The position numbers were made by a program, and so were the translations under genes. The notes under the pieces were generated by a model. The model was given only the letters and a program-made list of their open reading frames with translations, made no database searches and was not told the DNA's origin. From assembly GCA_964496595.1 (NCBI GenBank), contig CAZCAI010000038.1, positions 1-29,512 of the forward strand: 29,512 bases of DNA, in the 5' to 3' direction. The stretch's first letter is position 1; each line of letters opens with the position of its first letter. Source of the stretch: JAAAOZ01 sp964496595 (GTDB lineage: Bacteria > Chloroflexota > Anaerolineae > B4-G1 > SLSP01). This document shows positions 23,517-29,512 of this stretch, one piece after another.

Positions 23517-23753
23517 ACGATTGTTCTACCTCTCTTGGTTAGTTTTCGCTCCCCATAGCGATGCAGGCCGTTGTACGGCTTATCAGAAGCCGATGGATGC
23601 TCGTAAGATGTTACGATATTCCTCGTGATTCCTCGTGTGCGCTTTGCGATCCAGCCCTTTGAGGCCGGACAAAGCGCCTACGACGACGCTGACATTCATC
23701 GGCTACGGATGCTTGCGCTGCTCTGGAGAGACTTGACATTAAAATCCGATACG

Positions 23754-24506
23754 TTAGGGCACTTTCCCGACCGGCGCCACGTAGATGGCGAACTCATCCT
23801 CGCCGTCCACGCGCAGCAGGGTGTCTAACTTCTGCTGATTGTACGCGCCGATTGCGCACGTCCCGGCGCCGACGGCTTCGCACGCGAGATAAAGATTCTC
23901 GCACACGTGCCCGGCGTCCAAAGCGATGAGCTTGGGCGAGACGACGCTATAGCGCCACTCGGTGCGGTAGGGAATCGCCGTCCACACCAGCGTCGCGGCG
24001 GCGGATGCGACCCAGCGCTGCTGATGGCACGCCGCGACCGCCTGAGCGACCAGACCCTCTTCGGCGTAGCAGAAGCAAAGCTGGTGCTCCATCGCCAGAT
24101 AGCGATACAGCCCCGGTTTCACATCCACAACGCGATTGACCAACACGTAGGTCTCTAAGGGATGGCGCGCGCCGGCCGAGGGCGCCGTGCGGCGCAGCGC
24201 GATGCCATTTTTGAAGATGCCCTGCACGCCTTGGGCGGCCCACAGCAGGAAAGAAAGCTCTTCCAGGCTGAGGGGCGCTTCGGTGAAGCGGCGATGACTT
24301 TCCCGCCGCTGAAGCGCCTCGGCCACGGTAACCGGCGCGACCTCCCAGGCGTCTGGCGCGACCAGATCGATGCGCTCGGCATCCTCTGGCGCGGGCTTCT
24401 GCAAGGAGGGGGGCGGCACACGCTTTTGCTGATCGCTTTGAATGTCCTGGAACTCCTCCCACGCCTCCGCCTTCAAAAACTCGCGGTGAATCTTTACCTC
24501 TGCCAT
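23754..24506 (-). CDS. SagB-type nitroreductase-family oxidoreductase
   Basis: A 250-aa FMN-dependent oxidoreductase of the SagB/ThcOx type. Recognisable segments are RRESHRRF then LSLEELSFLLWAAQGV, RTAPSAGARHPLE, GLYRY and the C-terminal GAGTCAIGAYNQQ. In azol(in)e peptide pathways SagB oxidises azolines, but no YcaO cyclodehydratase or precursor peptide is nearby, so here it is probably a stand-alone relative of unknown substrate. The start at 24506 has an excellent AAGGAGG 6-7 nt upstream; the open frame reaches further to 24584 but without a ribosome site. No signal peptide or membrane segment is seen. Confidence 0.85.
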   Translation of the reverse strand: MAEVKIHREFLKAEAWEEFQDIQSDQQKRVPPPSLQKPAPEDAERIDLVAPDAWEVAPVTVAEALQRRESHRRFTEAPLSLEELSFLLWAAQGVQGIFKNGIALRRTAPSAGARHPLETYVLVNRVVDVKPGLYRYLAMEHQLCFCYAEEGLVAQAVAACHQQRWVASAAATLVWTAIPYRTEWRYSVVSPKLIALDAGHVCENLYLACEAVGAGTCAIGAYNQQKLDTLLRVDGEDEFAIYVAPVGKVP

Positions 24507-24672
24507 CTCTAGCCTCCTTTTTCGCGCGCTCATTGCACAATCCCATATCTCACGATGTAACATAAGGTAGGGCAAGGAAAGCATTCCTCGCTTCTCCCCA
24601 GACTAACTATACCATGAATTGCACCGGCCACGAAATACCCTCGTTCGGGAGATACCCTTTTGTCCCAAAAAG

Positions 24673-24708
24673 AAAACCGCACGACTGCGGAAAAGCCGTG
24701 CGGTTTTT
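24673..24708. terminator. Bidirectional-looking terminator hairpin
   Basis: AAAACCGCACG (24673-24683) pairs with CGTGCGGTTTT (24697-24707), flanked by A- and T-rich ends. It lies between the cold-shock and SagB-type genes. Confidence 0.8.
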
Positions 24709-24755
24709 GAGTTTTTTGATGTGGGGAAACCCCACCACTGCTTCCTAAGATCCAG

Positions 24756-24776
24756 AAACGGCCAGGGGCCGTTTTT
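24756..24776. terminator. Hairpin just after the cold-shock gene
   Basis: aaacggcc (24756-24763) pairs with ggccgttt (24767-24774) across a 3-nt loop, with TTTTT on the plus strand and only a short T tract on the minus strand. A small gtggggaaaccccac hairpin lies at 24721-24735. Confidence 0.6.
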
Positions 24777-24782
24777 ATCTGG

Positions 24783-24992
24783 CTACAGGGGCTTTACGTC
24801 GACAGCCCGCAATCCTTTGGGTCCTTCTTCAATACCAAATTCAACCCGTTGGTTCTCGCGCAATGAGCGGAAACCCTGCGAATTGATGGCGGAATGATGA
24901 ACAAACACGTCATCCCCGTCGTCGCGGGAGATGAAACCAAACCCTTTGGCATCGTTGAACCATTTGACAGTTCCTGTTACTCGTTCAGACAC
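24783..24992 (-). CDS. Cold-shock protein, CspA family
   Basis: A 69-aa single cold-shock domain. RNP1 KGFGFI is at 16-21 and RNP2 VFVHH at 29-33, with the usual VKWFN lead. Such proteins bind single-stranded RNA or DNA and act as RNA chaperones. The start is GTG (24992-24990), 7 nt after GGAGG, a strong site. On its own strand, a terminator-like hairpin with a T-run sits about 70 nt upstream (25061-25099), so either its promoter lies between them or the leader is attenuated. Confidence 0.95.
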   Translation of the reverse strand: MSERVTGTVKWFNDAKGFGFISRDDGDDVFVHHSAINSQGFRSLRENQRVEFGIEEGPKGLRAVDVKPL

Positions 24993-25060
24993 GTTTACTC
25001 CTCCTAAATACTACTAAATCTAATTAAATGTTAATGCGGGCGAAGCAGTGTGGTCAGAAC

Positions 25061-25099
25061 AAAAAAGACCACCTGGCTTCCGCAAGTCCAGGCAGTCTT
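25061..25099 (-). terminator. Terminator or leader hairpin upstream of the cold-shock gene
   Basis: On the minus strand, AAGACTGCCTGG pairs with CCAGGTGGTCTT and six T follow. It is either the end of an upstream minus transcript, for which no gene is visible, or an attenuator in the cold-shock leader. Confidence 0.6.
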
Positions 25100-25212
25100 T
25101 GATATTACGCCCAAAACCTACTTCATCCTACAAACACATTGTAACACATATCGGAAAAAGCGCAAGGGGCAAAAAAAAGCAAAATATCAAAGCGGTAAAT
25201 CACATGTATCTA

Positions 25213-25325
25213 TTTAGTTTTATGAGCAGACGAAGGTGCAACGCACTTGAACTAAAGGAAAGGCAGCCTCATGCAGTATATGCCTGGTGTAAGCTCAAAA
25301 GTGCGTTGCACCTCATAAGACTAAA
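25213..25325. repeat. 113-bp compound inverted repeat
   Basis: Inner arms aggtgcaacgcactt (25234-25248) and aagtgcgttgcacct (25299-25313) are a perfect 15-bp inverted repeat. Outer arms tttagttttatgag (25213-25226) and ctcataagactaaa (25312-25325) match at 13 of 14. A 7-nt bulge separates them on the left. No gene lies inside; it looks like a small inverted-repeat element. The rest of the gap from 25100 to 25500 shows nothing else recognisable. Confidence 0.85.
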
Positions 25326-25500
25326 CGGTTGCAATCACATATCGAGCCGTTGCTCCACTTGGAGCTTGTTGCTGCGTAGTTTCCCGAAGCGTTCGGCGTT
25401 TGTATCTGCGCTGAGTTGGTAGTAAAATGCTAGTGGATTCGATAAACAGATTTTTTGCTTTCTTGAGAAAGGAGCAAGAGAAAGGGGTAAGGAGGGAGTG

Positions 25501-27174
25501 ATGATGTTGCAAGAAGCTGCGTATCTGGGCGTTTATCAACCTGTGGTGGAGATTGCGCTGGCTGATCTCACGGCGCGCGAGATTGTGCCGCGCATTTGGC
25601 AGCAGGATTACACGGTCTGGAAGCCGTCGCCGACGGAGATCACCAATCGCTTGGGATGGCTGACCATCGCCGCGCGCATGGAGGAGCATCTGCCCGCGAT
25701 CCAGGCGGTGGTCGAGGCGGTGACGGGCGAGGGGTACACGGACGTGCTGTGGCTGGGAATGGGCGGCTCAAGTCTGGCGCCCGATGTCTTCCATCATGTC
25801 TTTGAGGAGCGCGCGGAGGGGCTGCGCCTGCGCGTCTTGGATAGTACCGATCCGGGCGCGGTGCGCGCCGCCGCCGAGTGGGCGAATCTGCGCCACACGC
25901 TCTTCGTCGTCGCGACAAAGTCGGGCGGCACGGCGGAGACGATGTCTCTTTTTAAGTATTTCTATCATCTGATGGCCGAGATGCTTTCTGATGACATCGA
26001 TGAGGCGGATGTGTTGGATGAGGAGGTCGGCGCGCACTTTGTGGCGATCACCGACGCGGGCAGCAAGTTGGATGCGCTGGGGCAGGAGCTACACTTCCGC
26101 TACATCTTCCGCAATGATCCGAACATTGGCGGGCGCTTTTCGGTGCTCTCGCACTTTGGGATGGCGGCGGCGGCCCTGCTGGGCGTTGATGTCGAGTTGA
26201 TGTTGGCGCGCGCGCGGGAGATGGCCGAGGCGTGTGGCCCGGCGGCGGCGCCGGCAGAGAATCCCGGCGCGTGGTTGGGCGCCACGTTGGGCGCGCTGGC
26301 GAAAGCCGGCCGCGATAAACTCACCTTCATCACCTCGCCCGCGCTGGCGAATTTTGGCGATTGGATTGAGCAACTGATTGCCGAGAGCTTGGGTAAGTCG
26401 GGCACGGGCATCCTGCCGGTCGTCGGTGCGCCGCTGGGCGAGCTGGAGGTCTACGGCAATGATCGGCTCTTCGTCTACCTGCGCCTGGACGGCGACGCGC
26501 CCTATGACGCTGCGATTCCCGATCTGGTCGAGGCCGGCCATCCGGTCGTGCGGGTGGATCTGCGCGATCTCTACGATCTGGGCAAGCAGTTCTTCTTGTG
26601 GGAGTTTGCCACGGCGGTGGCCGGGGAGCGATTGAACATCCAGCCGTTCAATCAGCCGAACGTGGAGGCGGCCAAGAAGTCGGCGCGCGCGATGATCGCG
26701 GCCTACAAGGAGAAGGGCGCACTGCCAGAGGTGGAGACCGCGCCGCTCGATCCGGAGGCGCTGGAGGCGTTCTTAGCTCAGGCCGAGGCGGGGGACTATG
26801 TCGCGATCCAGGCCTACGTCCAGCCGCGACCGGAGGTCGACGCGGCGTTACAGCAGCTCCAGACGGCGTTGCGCGCGCGCACGCGCCTGGCGGTGACCAC
26901 GGCCTACGGCCCGCGCTATCTCCATTCCACGGGGCAGTTGCACAAGGGCGATGCGGGACGAGGCCTCTTTGTGCAGTTTGTCTCGCATCACCCGGAACTG
27001 GAGGTGCTGATCCCGGACGCGCCGGATGATGCGTCGTCTTCGATCACGTTTGGCGTGTTGAAGTTGGCGCAGGCGTTAGGCGATTATCAGGCCCTGGTCG
27101 AGGCCGGGCGACGGGTGATCCGCTTTGATTTGGGCACGGAGGTGGTTGCGGGATTGGAAAAAGTTGCAAGTTAA
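25501..27174 (+). CDS. Glucose-6-phosphate isomerase (transaldolase-fusion type, stand-alone)
   Basis: A 557-aa phosphoglucose isomerase interconverting glucose-6-phosphate and fructose-6-phosphate. Sugar-isomerase motifs are clear: LGMGGSSLAP, DSTDPGAVRAA, ATKSGGTAET, NIQPFNQPNVE near residue 380 and LHSTGQLHKG near 475. The sequence style matches the isomerase half of bifunctional transaldolase-PGI proteins, but the transaldolase half is absent. GGAGG at 25491-25495 precedes GTG, ATG and ATG in a row; ATG 25501 is chosen, with 25504 equally possible. It could supply hexose phosphates for the glycogen-type pathway, but the genes are far apart. Confidence 0.9.
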   Translation: MMLQEAAYLGVYQPVVEIALADLTAREIVPRIWQQDYTVWKPSPTEITNRLGWLTIAARMEEHLPAIQAVVEAVTGEGYTDVLWLGMGGSSLAPDVFHHVFEERAEGLRLRVLDSTDPGAVRAAAEWANLRHTLFVVATKSGGTAETMSLFKYFYHLMAEMLSDDIDEADVLDEEVGAHFVAITDAGSKLDALGQELHFRYIFRNDPNIGGRFSVLSHFGMAAAALLGVDVELMLARAREMAEACGPAAAPAENPGAWLGATLGALAKAGRDKLTFITSPALANFGDWIEQLIAESLGKSGTGILPVVGAPLGELEVYGNDRLFVYLRLDGDAPYDAAIPDLVEAGHPVVRVDLRDLYDLGKQFFLWEFATAVAGERLNIQPFNQPNVEAAKKSARAMIAAYKEKGALPEVETAPLDPEALEAFLAQAEAGDYVAIQAYVQPRPEVDAALQQLQTALRARTRLAVTTAYGPRYLHSTGQLHKGDAGRGLFVQFVSHHPELEVLIPDAPDDASSSITFGVLKLAQALGDYQALVEAGRRVIRFDLGTEVVAGLEKVAS

Positions 27175-27245
27175 AAGTTCAAAGTTGCAAGTTGGAGTCG
27201 TAATCAGAGTTCATCTGTTCATAACTAAGAAAAGGAGTTGATTTG

Positions 27246-28031
27246 ATGCAAAGTCACGTGATTGACTATCAGATTTTTGGGGATGATATGCAATTTGTGG
27301 AGATTGAGCTAGATCCGCAGGAAACGGTCATTGCCGAGGCGGGTGCGATGATGTATATGGACGATAACATCGGCTTCGAGAGCAAGTTGGGCGATGGCTC
27401 CAAGCCCAATGAGGGAATGTTGGATAAGCTGATCGGCGTAGGGAAGCGCGTCGTCACCGGCGAATCGATCTTTATGACGCACTTCACCAACACAGGAACG
27501 GGAAAGCGATGCGTGGCCTTTGGCGCGCCCTATCCGGGCAAGATCATTCCCTTAGATCTGGATCAGGTCAATGGGGAGTTGATCTGCCAGAAGGATGCAT
27601 TTCTCTGCGCAGCGCGGGGGACCGAGGTCAGCATCGCGTTCAACAAGCGGCTGGGCGCCGGCTTCTTCGGCGGCGAGGGTTTCATCCTCCAGAAGCTTCG
27701 GGGCGATGGCATGGTCTTCATCCACGCCGGCGGCACCATCGTGGAGAAGCGCTTGGAAGGCGGCGTGCTGAAAGTCGATACGGGCTGCATCGTCGCGTTT
27801 GAGCCGGCCATCGATTACAACATCGAGCGCGCGGGCAATCTCAAATCGATGTTTTTCGGCGGCGAGGGGCTGTTCCTGGCCACCTTGCGCGGCACGGGGC
27901 GCGTCTGGCTGCAATCGCTGCCCTTCTCGCGCCTGGCCGACCGTATCCTGAAGTTTGCGCCATCGGCGGGCGGCAAGAGCCAGGGCGAAGGCTCCGCCAT
28001 CCGCACCTTTACAAAAATGATGGGCGATTAG
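27246..28031 (+). CDS. AIM24 / TIGR00266 family protein
   Basis: A 261-aa beta-rich protein of the AIM24 family (DUF124). Typical parts are an N-terminal VEIELDPQETVIAEAGAMMYM, the GGEGFILQKLRGDG repeat with AGGTIVEK, and a second FFGGEGLFLATLRGTG near the C-terminus. The function in bacteria is unknown; the mitochondrial namesake affects inner membrane organisation. AAAGGAG lies about 8 nt before ATG 27246. The spacer after PGI is an iterated word (aaagttgcaagtt). Confidence 0.9.
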   Translation: MQSHVIDYQIFGDDMQFVEIELDPQETVIAEAGAMMYMDDNIGFESKLGDGSKPNEGMLDKLIGVGKRVVTGESIFMTHFTNTGTGKRCVAFGAPYPGKIIPLDLDQVNGELICQKDAFLCAARGTEVSIAFNKRLGAGFFGGEGFILQKLRGDGMVFIHAGGTIVEKRLEGGVLKVDTGCIVAFEPAIDYNIERAGNLKSMFFGGEGLFLATLRGTGRVWLQSLPFSRLADRILKFAPSAGGKSQGEGSAIRTFTKMMGD

Positions 28032-28060
28032 GCGTTTCGCCTGCTGACTGGCTTATGAGA

Positions 28061-28100
28061 AAAATCCCCGGTCGGGTTGTTATACTCGACCGGGGATTTT
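28061..28100 (+). terminator. Rho-independent terminator
   Basis: A perfect 14-bp stem, aaaatccccggtcg (28061-28074) with cgaccggggatttt (28087-28100), across a 12-nt loop. It ends the AIM24 transcript and could work in both directions. Confidence 0.9.
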
Positions 28101-28192
28101 ATGGTAAACTATGGATTGTTCGTAGTAAGGCGCGTAAGAAATGGAGTGCCGTCGGAACTTGATATTTTCCTCGAATCAGGAGAAGCACTAAG

Positions 28193-28891
28193 ATGCGTGT
28201 TATATTGGTGGCCCATGATCCAGATGAATCGGCGGTGTTGGCGCTGGCCATCCAGCGCGCGGGGATGACGCTCTCGCGCTCCGTCAACTTTGAGCGGGTG
28301 CTGAAGAGCTGGCCCTCTCAGCCGGCGGAGATGGTTGTGCTCGCGGTGGATGGGCAGGCGGGCCTGGAGCAGATCCGGCGCCTGCGCGGACAGACCACCG
28401 TGCCCATCGTCCTGGTGACCGATCCGGTGGCCGAGGCGATGCACGTGGCGCTATTGGATGCCGGCACCGATCTGGTGGTGATGCGCCCGTTCAGCGCGCG
28501 CCTGCTTATCGCTAATCTGCGGATGCTGACCCGGCGCGCGGCGGGCGTCGCGCTCTCTACCCTGCCGACGCTGGGTGCCGAGGCGTTCACACTCGATCCG
28601 GCGACGCGGACGGTGCAAGTGCTTGATGGGCCGCCCAAGCGCCTGACCCAACTGGAATTTCGCCTGCTTTACACATTGATGATCCATCGCGGGCAGGTGA
28701 TGTCCTCGGATAAGCTGGTAGAGTATGTCTGGGGTTACCAGGGTGATGCGGATCGCGATTTAGTGCGCGGGTTGGTCAGTCGCCTGCGCGCCAAAGTCGA
28801 GCCGCATCCCCGCGATCCGCGCTTCGTCGTGACGGTGCCGGGCGTGGGCTACACATTCGAGCTGGCGAACGATGAGGATGATGAAGCCTAA
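28193..28891 (+). CDS. OmpR-type response regulator with degenerate receiver
   Basis: A 232-aa two-domain regulator. Residues 1-112 have the receiver fold, but the phosphoacceptor position (after VVL, residue 51) is Ala instead of Asp, and the conserved Lys before PF is Arg (VVMRPF, R98). Only part of the acidic pocket remains (AHDPDE). The C-terminal domain (about 135-225) is a normal OmpR/PhoB winged helix: LTQLEFRLLYTL, then DRDLVRGLVSRLRAK and VPGVGYTFE. It probably binds DNA without phosphorylation control. No histidine kinase is adjacent. The ATG is preceded by AGGAG. Confidence 0.88.
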   Translation: MRVILVAHDPDESAVLALAIQRAGMTLSRSVNFERVLKSWPSQPAEMVVLAVDGQAGLEQIRRLRGQTTVPIVLVTDPVAEAMHVALLDAGTDLVVMRPFSARLLIANLRMLTRRAAGVALSTLPTLGAEAFTLDPATRTVQVLDGPPKRLTQLEFRLLYTLMIHRGQVMSSDKLVEYVWGYQGDADRDLVRGLVSRLRAKVEPHPRDPRFVVTVPGVGYTFELANDEDDEA

Positions 28892-28896
28892 CCTCG

Positions 28897-28914
28897 CGAA
28901 CCTTCGCAAGGGTT
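28897..28914. repeat. Partial copy of the CCTTCGCAAGG repeat (R5)
   Basis: gaaccttcgcaagggttc is a short palindrome carrying one arm of the R1-R4 family. It again lies just after a stop codon. Confidence 0.65.
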
Positions 28915-28929
28915 CGATAGTTTGATTTT

Positions 28930-29045
28930 ACATTCTGTAATTTAGAATTGCGAATTGCGAATAATGCTATTGAGTAAAGATTCAAAATTCTAAATTCGCA
29001 ATTCGCAATTTGTTTATTTGATGTTTTGTCTATTTTCGAGGGAGG
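28930..29045. repeat. Iterated-word spacer with inverted arrangement
   Basis: tagaattgcgaattgcgaat and, inverted further on, attctaaattcgcaattcgc form a loose inverted repeat. It resembles the words at 673-692. Confidence 0.65.
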
Positions 29046-29050
29046 ATACA

Positions 29051-29512
29051 ATGCGCAAAAAGAATCTATGGATAACCCTACTTTTGATATTAGCCATTAT
29101 CAGCATTGGGGGATGTGGACAGGCCACGCCGGAGCCGACGCCCACGCCGACGCGGACGCCGCAGCCTTCACCGACGGCGACCTCCGAGCCGACGGCCACG
29201 CCCACCGCGACGCCGGAACCGACGGCCACGCCCACGCCGGATGTCGCCGTGGTCACGCCCTTTCCACCGGACGTCAATCCCCTGACGGGTGAGAAAATGG
29301 AGAGCGAGGAGGCGTTGGATCACATTCCCATCGCCATCAAAGTCTCGAACTCGCCGGAGGTGCGACCGCAATCGGGCTTGGGTTCCGCCGATATGGTCTT
29401 CGAGCATCTGGCAGAGGGCGGCATCACCCGCTTTACGTCCGTTTTCTACGGTCACAGCCCGGAGCAGGTGGGGTCGGTGCGCAGCGGCCGGCTGATTGAT
29501 CTGGAGATTCCC
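29051..29512 (+). CDS. DUF3048 lipoprotein, 3' truncated by window end
   Basis: The reading frame from ATG 29051, after GGAGG, stays open to the window end (154 codons). A lipoprotein signal ends in the lipobox ISIGGC (C22). Residues 25-63 are a Thr-Pro-Glu linker, and from residue 70 the NPLTGEK motif, KVSNSPEVRPQSGL, VFEHLAEGGITRF and GSVRSGRLIDL identify the DUF3048 (YerB-like) family. It should be an outward-facing anchored protein; the biochemical role is unclear. The rest of the gene lies beyond the window. Confidence 0.9.
   Translation, partial: MRKKNLWITLLLILAIISIGGCGQATPEPTPTPTRTPQPSPTATSEPTATPTATPEPTATPTPDVAVVTPFPPDVNPLTGEKMESEEALDHIPIAIKVSNSPEVRPQSGLGSADMVFEHLAEGGITRFTSVFYGHSPEQVGSVRSGRLIDLEIP

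Noticed and set aside
23625..23828. A 67-codon frame in the gap between the NYN and SagB-type genes
   Set aside because: It has no ribosome site, runs into the 3' end of the opposite-strand SagB-type gene and shows no recognisable motif.
29130..29240. Tandem-looking repeat of ccgacggccacgcccac words
   Set aside because: It is the coding sequence of the Thr-Pro linker of the DUF3048 lipoprotein, a common feature of such linkers, not a separate repeat element.

Overview
The window looks like bacterial chromosome, most likely from a Chloroflexota (Anaerolineae-like) genome. That guess rests on gene content: a stand-alone phosphoglucose isomerase of the transaldolase-fusion type, an AIM24-family protein, a NYN-LOTUS protein, a DUF3048 lipoprotein with a Thr-Pro linker, a LuxR-Kelch membrane protein and a prfB with a programmed frameshift. 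Core genes are GC-rich; several accessory blocks are clearly AT-richer. No rRNA, convincing tRNA, CRISPR array, integrase or transposase gene was found.

Layout. Positions 1-780 hold no convincing gene but carry repeats, including copy A of a 151-bp structured unit (181-331). A 2H phosphoesterase (minus) and a glycogen-synthase-like glycosyltransferase (plus, with a good sigma-70-type promoter) follow. An overlapping SDR/phytoene-desaturase-like pair (3421-5963) ends in a 149-bp direct repeat that brackets copy B of the 151-bp unit (6107-6257). A 4-TM protein, a short glgA-like 3' remnant and two AT-rich exported orphan proteins follow. Positions 8847-10960 look like a decayed integron cassette array without an integrase: two attC-like sites, one truncated site, an orphan gene, a broken methyltransferase and a zinc-ribbon miniprotein.

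From 11.2 kb the housekeeping block begins: ftsY behind a promoter and a structured leader, prfB with +1 recoding, a coiled-coil/zinc-ribbon protein, tilS, a coupled 85-aa protein and the membrane-tethered LuxR-Kelch regulator. Near-identical ~105-bp hairpin repeats (18166-18382 in tandem, 20245-20355) bracket a translationally coupled AAA ATPase and DUF3226/TOPRIM-like gene. This is a two-gene layout reminiscent of OLD/PARIS-type defence. After it come a YigZ protein (plus), a MATE-like transporter, NYN-LOTUS, SagB-type oxidoreductase and cold-shock protein (all minus), then PGI, AIM24, a response regulator with a degenerate receiver, and the start of a DUF3048 lipoprotein that runs off the end.

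The intergenic DNA is unusually rich in repeats: at least five families recur within 29.5 kb, besides runs of short iterated words. The strongest leads are the 151-bp structured mobile unit with precise ends (possibly an orphan HEARO/OMEGA-type RNA), the ATPase-TOPRIM pair bracketed by repeats, and the cassette array.
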